From Kingdonia uniflora (Eukaryota > Streptophyta > Magnoliopsida > Ranunculales > Circaeasteraceae), in the NCBI GenBank assembly GCA_014058105.1, contig JACGCM010000018.1, positions 186,001 through 250,000 on the forward strand: a stretch of 64,000 bases of DNA, written 5' to 3'. Positions 1 to 9,671 of this stretch are shown in pieces; position 1 is the first letter of the stretch; the number at the start of each line of letters is the position of its first letter. The position numbers and the translations under genes are program-made. Below the pieces are notes generated by a model. It searched no databases and was not told the origin of the DNA. It saw nothing but the letters and a program-made list of their open reading frames with translations.

Positions 1-1
1 G

Positions 2-64
2 GCTTTGCCTTCTACTCATAGCTTTTTTCCACTGGGTTTTGCTGAGTCTAGACTACAGAGATAA
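2..64 (+). pseudogene. C-terminal end of a Ty1/copia pol frame
   Basis: The frame starting at base 2 reads ALPSTHSFFPLG and ends in TAA at 62-64. Ty1/copia polyproteins usually end shortly after a 'TKALPS/TKPLPS' motif that closes the RNase H domain, and a purine-rich tract followed by a TG-starting LTR-like sequence comes next, as expected at the 3' end of such an element. Only about 20 residues lie in the window, so the call rests on one short motif plus context. The rest of the element would lie upstream of this window. Confidence 0.35.
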
Positions 65-89
65 TTGTCTCACCCACAGTGGATAACCC

Positions 90-99
90 AAAGGGGTAG
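90..99 (+). other. Probable polypurine tract of the copia element
   Basis: The sequence AAAGGGGTAG sits between the end of the copia-like frame and the TGTTATAGTCC that I take as the LTR start. Plus-strand DNA synthesis of LTR elements starts at such a tract. Placement is inferred from its neighbours. Confidence 0.35.
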
Positions 100-640
100 T
101 GTTATAGTCCATGGTATTAGGTGGGACCCCCACGTGGAGTAGGTTGGGCTACCACCGGACTACTTACCCCATAGGTTTCGGAAAGGGAGAGAAAGAGACC
201 AAGGAATCTCCACTATAAATATAGGGAGACTCCCCTACTTTGTAACTAAACATATTCTTCATATTTGACCTTTTGGAGCGTTAATAGAATCTCTCTACTA
301 CTTTCTATATTGGCCAAGTATTATAGACGATTACATTCTTCAGTTCTATGTTTCTAATTGTTCTCACTTCAAGTGTACACTATCCTAACCATTAGAACAT
401 TTGAGTCACCTGGAATTGTATTAAGTGTCATCGCACAAAGTTTGAATGTTAGCTCAGAAGGGAAGCTATACTGTCTGTTTAGTTTTTTGCACTATTGTGG
501 TGCTCTGACCAAACCGGTGTACTCTTATTTATTTATTATTTTTTTTATTTTTTTTGTTGCGCGAACTAAATTCAAACCCCTAAGTATTCGCCATATTCGC
601 GATTGAACTGTCTGAAAGATTACATTTTACTTCCACATCA
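100..640 (+). mobile_element. 3' LTR of the copia element (right edge uncertain)
   Basis: Starts TGTTATAGTCC after a purine tract and contains a good TATA box about 110 bases in, followed by a pyrimidine-rich leader and AT-rich sequence, the usual layout of a plant copia LTR. I cannot see the matching 5' LTR, so the right edge is a guess; it could end anywhere from about 500 to 640. An 82-residue open frame at 358-606 lies inside and looks like chance. Confidence 0.4.
213..221 (+). promoter_or_regulatory. TATA box of the LTR
   Basis: CTATAAATA preceded by GC-richer sequence and followed by AGGGAGACTCCCC; this is the position and context of the core promoter in plant copia LTRs. Assignment depends on the LTR call. 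Confidence 0.45.
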
Positions 641-1941
641 ATAAAATTTGGTTACCTTTTGCAAAAATAGAAGAATAAGAAAGAGATTGAACTCCTGCTT
701 TGCCGCTTATTCAATCTCAGTTCCTGATTTGCAGTTTTGACTCAGTCCGCACTCATTGAGATAGGATGCGAACCTCTGTGCTCCTAAAACTGCCCCATGT
801 TGGGATAGGGCGTGAACGTCTATTTAACGCGTATTGTTTAACAAGAAATGTCGTAAACGTATGTTAAACAAGAATATGGGATAAAGCAGTGGTGTAAAGG
901 GACATGAGGAAGATTACAAAGAGAAAGGGGAACTGGTGGGGACAGGAATTAAGCCAAAGCGAGCGTCTTTCAATCTTTTAAGTCATCAAAATCTCATTAG
1001 CTGTTTGTCTCTTGTATGGGAAGTACGAATCAATTCCAACTTTCCTCTCTTCCTCTGCTTCTTTAAATTATCCAGGAGAAAAAACGAAAAGAAATATAAA
1101 GGATCACATGCCCCACACAGATCTAAACCAGTAAACTTTCTTTTCCTTTTTTTGCTTTGCTTTGGTAGACCTGAAACAACGCGGTTTATATGGTTGATTT
1201 GGTATAATGTCTGTCGTTCAAGTTTTAAAGCAACTCCATTTTAAGTTCAACTCCATTTGGATGAGATGATATTGTAAACCTGGGCTCATATCTAAGAGCG
1301 TGTGCTAAAATTGATTTACGCTAGGTAAAAGTAAAAGATGTGACAAACCAGAAGCAGCTCATGCATGATCTATCATAATGTCACTAGGTAAACTAAAGTT
1401 CAGGGAAAATCCTTTCAAAAATTCGGCAGCACTTTCCCTAGATATTGAAAACTTTTCTACAGATCAGGCAGAAAATCATCTGTGTAATAATACAAACAAA
1501 TATGCGAACCTAATCAATCCATAGATCTATTTCTGCTGCCATACATAGTATTTCATTTCATTTCATTTCATTTAGGATGGGGTTCACTAATAATGGACAA
1601 CTGTGGAACTCTTTAATGCAAATAAACCAGCTGTGGTTCTCATTTGCGGGAGGTGTCGACATCACTGACCAATGACCATGGGCCGCACACATTAAGATCA
1701 GACCATGAATGCAGGAGAAGAAACTTCTTATTAGTTGTATTTGTACTTTAGTACTAACATGGCAGAAAAAGTAAGTGTGAATACTAATTATGTGTTTTCA
1801 TATTTCTCCACCGAGCACTTCAGTCAGACAAACGTAGTGCTCACGGTAGAAACCAAATCCAAGTTCACACTTCAGACAACCAAGACAAGGACAGCTATAA
1901 GATATGTGATGTTTTTTAGAGTTCTACATGAATCAACTCTC
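641..1941. other. Unassigned AT-rich stretch
   Basis: I recognise no gene, TE domain or RNA here. The open frame at 936-1244 resembles no family I know and has no coding-like composition. The stretch includes a short (TTTCA)n repeat and the flank of the MITE that follows. Confidence 0.5.
1550..1574. repeat. (ATTTC)5 microsatellite
   Basis: Five uninterrupted 5-base units of ATTTC, read directly. Confidence 0.9.
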
Positions 1942-1944
1942 TTA

Positions 1945-2353
1945 GAGTATCTCCAACAGAAGAGTATGCAGTTCCGGTTTACCATACCGGTATTCCAGAA
2001 TCGCATATTGTTTTGGTCAAACAGAAAATTACGTTTTTTCTACTGGGCGTTTAACGGTTCAGCGCCTAACACCAAAAAGCCAAATGATATGTATTTTTTC
2101 TTGGGCGCTGAACGGTTCAGCGTCTAGCATTTATTAATTATTAATTTTCCCTTAGACAGCTGTATTTAAAAAGTTGTTGGGCGCTGAACGGTTCAGCACC
2201 TAGCGGTATGTGCATACTCCTCGCCAAATTAAGGATTCGCATATTTTGGAGGGGTATGGGGGTGAGTATGCTGAACCCCATACTCCTGTTGGAGGTGGTT
2301 TTTGCAAGAGTATGCTAAAAACGTAACACCATACCACTCTGTTGGAGATGCTC
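1945..2353. mobile_element. PIF/Harbinger-type MITE with TTA duplication
   Basis: A 409-bp element with inverted ends: left GAGTATCTCCAACAGAAGAG, right end whose reverse complement reads GAGCATCTCCAACAGAGTGG. It is flanked on both sides by TTA (1942-1944 and 2354-2356). A 3-bp TWA target duplication and GAGCATCTCCAA-type ends are typical of the PIF/Harbinger superfamily (Tourist-like MITEs). It has no coding capacity of its own; the 130-residue frame at 1735-2127 merely runs into it. The same terminal sequence type ends the 6.5-kb element at 48347-54876, so that family or a relative could have mobilised it. Its interior holds three copies of a palindromic 26-mer. Confidence 0.85.
2045..2204. 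repeat. Three spaced copies of a palindromic 26-mer inside the MITE
   Basis: Copies at 2045-2070, 2103-2128 and 2179-2204 share the form GGGCGCTGAACGGTTCAGCG plus CCTAGC. The core GCTGAAC-G-GTTCAGC is a perfect dyad around one central base in the second and third copies; the first copy has TTTAAC in place of CTGAAC. Spacing is uneven (58 and 76 bases between starts), so it is not a simple tandem array. Confidence 0.85.
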
Positions 2354-2356
2354 TTA

Positions 2357-2817
2357 GTATTATTGAACCCCAACCCTTAACCTATTTTAGTCTGAATTTG
2401 TTAGGAGCCATTTTGAAAACACGGCCTGACGCTTAAATGAAAAAAATATTACAGTGTGATAATAGGTGAACCTCAATTTATACTCTTGGTTATGAATTAG
2501 CAAAAACTTTGAATAGTGAGCAGTATAGGAATCCTATCGATAGGAGAACAATGTTTGTCAAAAAATTTAGCTGTGGACATTGGCTTACAGACTTCCAAGA
2601 GTTTAAAGTTTACTTTTAACAATTATATCAGGTTTGACTCGATGTAATATTTGCATCCGGGCAATTTTAGTGGTTTGTATCCTCTAAATAGGATCCGTTT
2701 ACAATTATCGTTCAAATATGGGCTAAAAAAGTGTTGTCAATTAAATTCCTAATGCCAACCCTAAGGTACCGAATACCATTCCTTGGATTACTCCTTCAAT
2801 TTGATGAGACCAAAGAT
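2357..2817. other. Unassigned intergenic stretch
   Basis: No recognisable gene or repeat; AT-rich sequence between the MITE and the 141-bp tandem duplication. Confidence 0.5.
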
Positions 2818-3090
2818 ACCATTTCTTCGTGTTCCTTCTCCCGCTCTAATCTTCGCTTCTACTAGAGCAGTTTCAACGATATAATGATTAAACACATAAG
2901 TAGCTGGAGATGCTCCTATGGTGAACATTCATGCTTTTAAAATAATAATAATAATAATACCATTTCTTCGTGTTCCTTCCCCGCTCTCATCTTCGCTTCG
3001 TTTAGAGCAGTTTCAATGATATAAAGATTGAAGTCAGAAGTAGCTGGAGATGCTCCTATGGTGAACTTCCATGCTTTCATAAAAAAAAGA
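2818..3090. repeat. Tandem duplication of a 141-bp unit
   Basis: ACCATTTCTTCGTGTTCCTT occurs at 2818 and again at 2959. The similarity continues through GAGCAGTTTCAA and AGCTGGAGATGCTCCTATGG to about ATGCTTT in each copy. The copies differ by scattered substitutions and are joined by an AAT-rich run at 2940-2958. A minus-strand 63-residue frame over the second copy is chance. Confidence 0.85.
2865..2915. mobile_element. 51-bp foldback remnant of a Harbinger-type MITE
   Basis: Ends read GAGCAGTTTCAAC (left) and, reverse complemented, GAGCATCTCCAGC (right), matching the family terminus, with CTA on both sides (2862-2864 and 2916-2918). Only about 25 bases separate the two ends. A second copy at 3006-3056 arose with the 141-bp duplication. 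It may be an internally deleted element or a minimal end-to-end remnant. Confidence 0.55.
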
Positions 3091-3221
3091 TAAAAAAAGA
3101 TAAAATAATAATAACCCGGCTGGCCCATATTTGTTGGAGTCTAAACCCCCAACCTAACCCAACTCAACTCTTCCAGCAGTTGTGTTGACGTGTTTTTTTT
3201 ATTTGTAAATTAGCAGACCTC

Positions 3222-3285
3222 AAAACACCGCATGGTAATCCAAAGCCCGCGCAGTAATCAAAACACGACCGCTTCATCTGTTAAC
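3222..3285 (-). repeat. Inverted copy of the inter-gene hairpin core, upstream of the PMD gene
   Basis: Read on the minus strand, this stretch contains TTTTGATTACTGCGCGG (3263-3247), identical over 17 bases to 6550-6566 in the large hairpin of the same element, with looser similarity on both sides (GCGGTC, ATTACC..GCGG). It lies just upstream of the PMD start, so both gene pairs of this element are preceded by the same kind of sequence. A role in transcription or transposase binding is inference. Confidence 0.7.
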
Positions 3286-3391
3286 AAAACAACTCACTTC
3301 GTTTCCTCCCCAAAACTGCTTTCATCATCCCTCGCACTTCATATGAAAACCATAAAAAAATAAAAAATTACCAATCTCAAAACCCAATCAA

Positions 3392-5605
3392 ATGGAAATG
3401 CCATGGGGAAACCAACACCTAAGTTGTTTCACTAATTTTAGAACGACAAGAGATTTAGAGAAAGCTATAATTCGGTCGAAATCCGAAAAAAAGAAAAAAG
3501 AAAAAGAAAAAAAAGGTTGTATTTGAAGAAATTGAAAAAATTCAAGGCCAATCACAACCAAACCAAGATGTGATTCTACCGTTGCAATATATTACCGCTC
3601 TCCCAAATGGAGTGATGCATATATTTTACATTGACAAGATCTCACAGTATGTTTTGTTTAATGATGATTTTGTTATTTTCTTTAATCAAGTGGTTGATAA
3701 AATACTCTAAATTTTTTTTGCGATTCGATGCATCCACACGGCACATTCCCTACGGTTATAAAAGTTTGGAATGAGATTGCCAATATTTTGGCAATAAGGG
3801 ATCCCGTGGTGAAGATATTCGGGATTTTCATAGAGATCAAATTGGGTAATTCCAAAAATCGGCTAATTCAGTCGCTAATAGAGCGTTGGTGGCTGACGGC
3901 TCACATTTTTCTCTTCCCATGTGCAGAGATAGGGATCACTCTATTAGATTTCACAGTACTTATAGTATTGCCAATCGGCAAGAATCCTACATCATTGTCG
4001 TATGACGACCGATAGAGTATTTTATTCAAGTCGATAAAATTGCTCCCCTGCATTATATCCAACAATACAAATAGTGGGAACATCAGCATTACACATCTAA
4101 GGACATATTTGGCCCTCATAGATGATCGGTTTAATGATAGTGCGACGACTTGTGTTTTTATCTTTTTCATGATGAGACATTTATGGTTCCAAACGGCTAG
4201 CGACACCGTCCCGCTTAGATATCTCTGGGCCGTAGCCGATTTAGACACAACTCCCTCATATGACTGAGGTTCTACTATTTTTGCTTCTCTGTACCATGAC
4301 TTGGATACCGCAGTCATGACCAGGGGTGTCATCACTTGATTGTCGCAACTCATTAAGGTACAATAACAATTTTCTAATGATACAATTCAAATATCTTGCA
4401 ATAAATGTTTTAAATGGAATTTGTAATTGGTTTTAGTATTATTTCCAAATACAGTATTGGTTCTACGAGTATTCTGGGGTTGATCACCCTATTGTCAAAA
4501 ATGTGCTGAATATGAAGTCGTATCCTTGCCTCAAAGCATGTGAGAAGGGAAATAAAAAGAAAACATATAACCAGGCAGGGAACTTGTTTACTATATCTAG
4601 ATACCTCATTGACCACCGAATTATTGATTCAACTAATTGGCATCCTTGGGATACATCAATGGCTTTAGAGTTAGATGACGTACATATCGCTTCATAGCTG
4701 TCTTTAAAGATGATGCCACTTCAGGTCCCAAATAGAAACTACGAGTTTGACTTGGGGGATAGATGCTAGAGGCAATTGACTGGCTATCTGGGTATTCTGA
4801 TGGATCCTCCGTCCAACATGTTGTCATATCTTAGTCCAACTGGTTTAGAGGCTTTGAAAGCATCTGGCTTCGTTGGCTGTAGTCAGTTTATGATGGACGA
4901 GTCGAGGATAACTTACGCTGACTACTATAGTACTATGACTACTGAGGTTGGCTACTTGTTGACAGATTCACAGAAGATGGGGAACATAGATCTGTTTAGT
5001 ATCAGTGCACTAAGGTTTGGTATTATACTCGCTGTGGTTACGTCAGCAGAGGCCCATAGCTTATCCCAGGACTTTAGTCTACCCGGCTTAGAGAAAGGGC
5101 CAAACCCGGGGTAGAACATGGAGTGGACAGGGAGACGTCAGACAATTACCATCCACCGTTTGCGAGAGCTACCACCTATGCCTCCTTGCTACGACTTAGA
5201 TGAGTTGTAAAACCTGAGTCTGGGTATGCGGCGAGTTACCCTTACAAAGTCTTTGCGGGATGACCAGATAATCATAATGTTGGCTGATCAGGTTACAACT
5301 CTGACAAAGGGTTATGAAATTATCAACGAGCAACTATATCAGCATATAAGTAATTTATTTATTTATTTTTACTTTATATGGTCATATTTATTTTGTCCAA
5401 ATCTAAATAAATTTTATTTGTCCCTTTTAAAACTTATAGCTGATGACGACATTGAGTTTCTAGGTGGTGCCGCTACCATATGGAATTAGTGCTAGGACAA
5501 GGCAGGGGAACTGTAGACATGGTATTCAAACCAGGGGAGCCGGTAGTATCAGCAGGGGGCGGCGTAATGGGAATGATATTGATCTATCTCAGTAGATATA
5601 GTTGT
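3392..5605 (+). pseudogene. Plant mobile domain (PMD) gene, element copy 1, broken
   Basis: The gene starts MEMPWGN at 3392, has a Lys/Glu-rich stretch, then an intron and a long PMD-like domain (frame 3728-4339). Recognisable PMD features are LIERWWLTAHIFLFPCAEIG, a short 'LPIG' loop, LRTYLALIDD, an FMM..LWFQTASDTVPLRYL segment and an aromatic 'GSTIFASLYHDL' helix, followed after an intron by HRIIDSTNWHPWD. The domain resembles PF10536, found in Arabidopsis MAIN/MAIL1 and in many transposon-borne proteins; its biochemical function is not established. Stops interrupt the frame at about 4014, 4265, 4695 and 5112, and further pieces of the same protein lie at 4503-5114 and 5226-5489. The last part sits after a probable intron at 5349-5438. 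It converges on the SANT-like gene at 5870-6345. The same gene in a complete element at 48619-50720 shows it is transposon cargo rather than a host gene. Confidence 0.75.
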
Positions 5606-5869
5606 GAGATGAGTTTTATTGTAGACGTATATTTTTATTGTGCGACTTTATGTTGAACTATTTGAAGACGTTCTACTGTACAACTTTTGTTTCTCTATAT
5701 TAGTACTTGTACGACCCGATATCCCATTTATTTAAATTCAATTATTATTGATCAATTTTGTCTCTAACTTAAATTTAAATAGAAATGCAATTACAATACT
5801 TAAAATAGTAGTTCTATACTTGAAATTAAACTAAAAACAGATACAATTAAAACTAAATTTAAACTCATC

Positions 5870-6345
5870 TTATGCATCCAATTCATTGTTCACGACTGAT
5901 GTTGAGATTAAACTACGACCATTCAGTAAGGGGAGTGGATTCCGTTCATAGTTTTCTTGCCTATAATTTATAAGAGGATCAGGCGGGACATAGTTTCGGT
6001 AAAAAATATTGTATAATGTCTCGAACGGGAACGGCTGGTTGTATTTCTCATACCATTCATCTCTGGCTTCGCACAAATATTGGCTAGTGGAATACCTCTG
6101 ACCCATTTGCCAATACTCTTTCGTATCTCATGAAACTCATTACATTGTACCTTAAGTAGATTTTACCTATTGTATAATTCTGCAAGAGCGTATTGAAGTT
6201 CTGTGTACTTCCTGAATCAGACGTGAAGTCATTCCTAAAAAGGATCAAAGTTTAGTTGCTGGAGAGGTAGATTATCAACAAATTCCAGTCAGGACATGAC
6301 GAGGGCGCAGTCTTCATTCCAGCCAAATATCCCTGAAGAACCCAT
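5870..6345 (-). pseudogene. SANT/Myb-like gene (type a), copy 1
   Basis: Read on the minus strand from ATG 6345: MGSSGIFGWNEDCAL, then after several stops a clean stretch GQRYSTSQYLCEARDEWYEKYNQPFPFETLYN to the end. The pattern 'W..(E/D)D.AL..' followed by 'R...L...C.EF' and 'PF.FE..Y.I' is that of the Myb/SANT-like accessory protein of plant Harbinger elements, which in this superfamily helps the transposase bind DNA and enter the nucleus. Homologues lie at 50960-51412 and 46240-46646. It is divergent from the transposase with a long hairpin between them. At least four stops interrupt the upstream half, so only the last ~78 residues are open. Confidence 0.65.
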
Positions 6346-6510
6346 GGTTATAGCTAAAAAAATCTAGTAGAGTTGAAGTGGAGGGACTGTTGTTAAATAA
6401 CCAACATGTATATATAGCAAGAAAATAGTAGCCATTGGATATAAAAAAATAGTCATTGGGAAGTCTAAAAAATAACCGCCGGGGAAGTAACATGAGTTTG
6501 TCCAAAAGAA

Positions 6511-6633
6511 AAAAACTAGCCATTTGGGAGGACAGGAAATGTGGTGGTCTTTTGATTACTGCGCGGTATTTTCATTACCGCGTGGGTAATCAAAAGACCA
6601 CCGCATTTCCTTTTTCCCAAACTACTAGTTTTT
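6511..6633. repeat. 58-bp-arm inverted repeat between the two gene pairs, copy 1
   Basis: Left arm 6511-6568 and right arm 6576-6633 pair over 58 bases with roughly ten differences and a 7-base spacer. Arms begin AAAAACTAG and meet at GCGCGGTA / TACCGCGT. It lies between the start of the minus-strand SANT-like gene and the start of the plus-strand transposase, with a TATATAATTATA after it at about 6639-6650. Equivalent but differently sequenced inverted repeats occupy the same place in copy 2 and upstream of the SANT-like gene in copy 3. Confidence 0.9.
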
Positions 6634-6718
6634 TCCTCTATATAATTATACTTCTCTGTTTGTTCATCTGTTCCTTTCTCAGTCTTTAAATCCTGATATC
6701 TCAAATACACTACCTCAC

Positions 6719-7860
6719 ATGTCTTCCTCATCCTCCTTTTAATCCATTGATGATCCTCCACGTGTATCCTCATCCTTTGACAATCTTATATTTGTTTGTG
6801 TTATGGCATTGGTCGTAAGAGTGTCATGGGTCGTGAGGATAAAATAAAGATGCGAGACCACAAATTGGGGCATTACAGCATTATATGGGACTACTTCAAC
6901 ACTCCTTGCCATATAAAGAGGTAAATTTTTATAGTGTTTTCGTATGAGTAAACAAATGTTTTTACGAATATTCAATGCAACAGTAACACATGATGAATTT
7001 TTTCCAAAGGGCCAATTGCGCAAAAACTATTAGGTTGTCACCCTACCAAAAGATAATCATGGCATTATGCGTGCTAAGCTACGGTGTCGCTGCAGATCTT
7101 TTTGACGAGTATTTGAGAATAGGAGAAAGCACAATCTTTTTAAGTCTGGAAAAGTTTTGTGTTGCGATTATATAAATTTTTTGGAAATGAATATCTTTGA
7201 GCACCAAATGCGGCCGCTGTTGAAAAGTTAAAAGTGATAGGAGAGTTTTGGGGTCTTCTCGACATGTTAGGATGCCATGATCGTATGCATTAGATATGAT
7301 AATAATATCAATGTCTTATAATAATTGCATCTTTTCACCGACCTTGTCGATGGTATCGCTCCACCGAGCAATTATACAATTATCAGAAAAGCTTATTGTA
7401 TGGGTTAATACATAGCGGATGGCATAAACCCCAAATGGGGAATACTTGTCCAAACCATCTCCAACCCGGTTATAGCAAAACAAAAATTGTTCGCTCACCA
7501 ACAAAAAAGTTGCTGAAAAGATGTAGAGCAACCGTATGGGGTTTTACAATCACAGTTCAATATTATCAATATCAAGTTAAATTGTGGAAACCCGATGTTT
7601 TGAGTAATGTCATGAAGGCGTGCGTGATAATGTACAATATGATCGATGAAGAGGAACGAGGTTCTTTCCCATCATACTTATGCTACGGTCCAGACTATCC
7701 CTCAACTATCGAAGGCGAACCTATTGTACACGAACACGAAATAATAAAAGCTTTTATAATGAAAATGAAATGAATTCGAAGTCGAGAAATGTACTTTTAT
7801 CTAAAGGATGCTCTAATTGAGCATTTGTGGGCCGTAAAGGATCAAAATAAAATTTCATAG
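6719..7860 (+). pseudogene. PIF/Harbinger (DDE, IS5-like) transposase, copy 1, broken
   Basis: The frame starts MSSSS at 6719. It contains the diagnostic segment KIIMALCVLSYGVAADLFDE then YLRIGESTIFLSLEKF (7045-7174), the 'PN..D..KL..IGE' region (about 7205-7260), and a C-terminal block with KPDVLSNVMKACVIMYNM and EEERGSFPS (7586-7670), ending LIEHLWAVKDQNKIS at 7860. Plant Harbinger transposases have this order and are roughly 380-450 residues long. The catalytic region is badly damaged: the segment around the first Asp is followed by a deletion, the second Asp position reads NNINVL, and the ERAFG..Q glutamate motif is unreadable. It converges on the gene ending at 8119. It cannot make active enzyme. 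Confidence 0.85.
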
Positions 7861-8118
7861 TGTTATAATCAAGTATTATCTAAAAACTATGTATAATTTT
7901 ATGATTCTTGTCGTACAAGCTTATGAATTATTAATTTCTTATTGAACAAGTTTTTGATACTGCATTAATTTTGAAATTATTTTAATGCAATATTCTCAGA
8001 AAAAAATATTTCTTCAAAAGAATACTTTCTTCAATTGTAAAGTACATTCTTCAAAAGAATACATTATTGGATAGTAAACAACATTTTTTTATATTAAACA
8101 ACATTCATCAAAGTTAAA
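7861..8118. other. AT-rich spacer between converging genes, copy 1
   Basis: Very AT-rich sequence with a repeated TACATTCTTCAA-type motif (e.g. 8042-8053); the matching place in copy 2 (52949-53213) looks the same. Probably shared 3' untranslated region. Confidence 0.5.
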
Positions 8119-9579
8119 TTACATTTCATAACCTGAACCGGTACTTGGTCCTCCATTTTTGTTGACCCGTTCCATGACCACTGTTTGCCTTTGCATATAG
8201 TATTGTAATGCATGTCCATAAAGATTTGTTAGGTCTTTATCCATGATTTTGTGATCTTTCCTTGCTCTCCAGATTTATTTTTACTTGCCATTGTTGATTT
8301 TCTTTCGCTCTTCTTCTTTCTTTTTCATCCTTATTGTTTGCATTGTCGCCCTATTTTGGTCGGATGTAATAATATCATCCACGCCCTTGTTTCTTGTAAC
8401 GCTTTTTCTTAAGTGTTTTTGGCTGACGGGCCTCGCTCTACACTTATACAATGAACCATATAATTTAAAATTTTAGGGAGCGGATTGAGGTACAGGTGGG
8501 TCGGCGGGATCCTCTGATAGGTTGTTTGATCCGATCGAGTTCCCAAGAGAAGAATTGCACGATATTTTTGACACTACATTTCTAGGCCAGTTCCCTGCAT
8601 GATTCAAACCGTCATCCTTTAGGTTGGCCTATCACGGTTCTCTTGCTAAAATTATATACACTTCACAATGTTTGAAGTTATTGTCGTCATTCAAACTTTG
8701 ATAAATCTTATGTGCATCATTTTTCTATAATTCCCAAAATGCCAAATATAAATAAATAACGTGTATATTATAAAAAAAAAGCAAAATTAAGTTAAAGCAA
8801 ATTAAAATATACCCGATCATCCTCGATTTTCCTGCTCTCGTACAAAAATTGTAATTGAGCAACCATCCCCTTGTAGCTCATACACTGTATATTAAGGGGA
8901 TACTACTGAGATTTAGTCGGCCTACATGATCCTCGACCAGGGCATTTGAGGTCTCTGTTAAAGGAGATGCTGACCTTTTGATAGAAAGTAAAACCCATTG
9001 TGCGGTGCCCTATGGTCTAGACAGAAGCCGTTGTCCACACCCTTGTGAGATACGTGAAGTCCCCATCCGTTAATGAAATCTATTATCTTCCGTCTCATCT
9101 AAAAACTCAGATCCTCCGGGACTTGCACATTTTATCTTGGCTTAACGAGTATTCTTTTCTTTCCTCCTTTTCCTTTTTCTTTCTCAGGCGTTGTAACGTT
9201 AACGGGTATTAGAACATTTGCGAACCCATATTCAACTCTATAGATTCATCATTGAATAGGTAGTTCTGAAAGTAATTTGGAGGTTAAAACCTTGAGGTTG
9301 AGTGACCGGATAGTGTAGATAAAATAGGTTAAATGTTTGATGATGTGGTTGAGAGAGTGTAAAGTAATTTTAATACTATCCTCCTAAGGTATCCCTTTGC
9401 GAGATGGTAAGTGAAAGTGGAATATGCAATTGTAATTATGATTGGAATTGAGATTGGTTATGGTAGAGGTATATAGTGAATATTAATAATGGGTGTTGAG
9501 ATAATGGTATTGAAGGTGGGTTCTGGGAGGATGGGGTCGACGGTGTTGATTGATTACTGCTGCTGCTGGAATTTGTCAT
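8119..9579 (-). pseudogene. SANT/NAM-associated-like gene (type b), copy 1
   Basis: Starts MTNSSSSSNQSTPSTP on the minus strand at 9579, continues with a Pro/Ser/His/Gln-rich N-terminus, a Lys/Arg-rich patch (about 9170-9130), an intron near 8815-8740, then DAHKIYQSLNDDNNFKHCE and a terminal GGPSTGSGYEM. The layout (disordered start, Myb/SANT-like middle, 'A..IY....F...AY' block, charged C-terminal coil) is that of plant 'no apical meristem-associated' proteins found as the second protein of Harbinger elements. The copy-2 homologue (53214-54671) preserves the charged coil better. Numerous stops make this a pseudogene. Its function in transposition is inferred from family context. Confidence 0.6.
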
Positions 9580-9671
9580 TTGAGCCATGTGGCAGGATTA
9601 AGCTTTTTAACTGAGTTTTGTGGTTTTGAAGTTCTGAGTAAAGTAATTTTAAAGTTCTGAGTAAAGGGTCT

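Larger units (their letters stand above)
3115..9671. mobile_element. Large PIF/Harbinger-like element, copy 1 (ends eroded)
   Basis: Colinear with the complete element at 48347-54876: PMD gene (+), SANT-like gene (-), inter-gene hairpin, Harbinger transposase (+), SANT/NAM-associated-like gene (-). The start and stop of each gene correspond between the copies, for example both PMD frames start MEM..G..H.S, both transposases start MSSSS and both right-end genes start M.NSS. I see no clear terminal inverted repeats here: the left edge is blurred near 3115 and the right end has been cut by the repeat starting at 9672. All four genes carry stops or frameshifts. This copy is therefore an old, inactive insertion. 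Confidence 0.75.

Noticed and set aside
1735..2127. 130-codon open frame
   Set aside because: Runs across the edge of the MITE and its palindromes; no family resemblance.
2045..2204. Regularly repeated dyads that could suggest a CRISPR-like array
   Set aside because: Only three copies, unequal spacing, inside a MITE with clear ends, in a plant genome; no cas genes.
6511..6633. Hairpin read as a stand-alone foldback MITE or a transcription terminator
   Set aside because: No target duplication seen at its edges, and equivalent inverted repeats with other sequences stand at the same place in the other copies, so it belongs to the host element.
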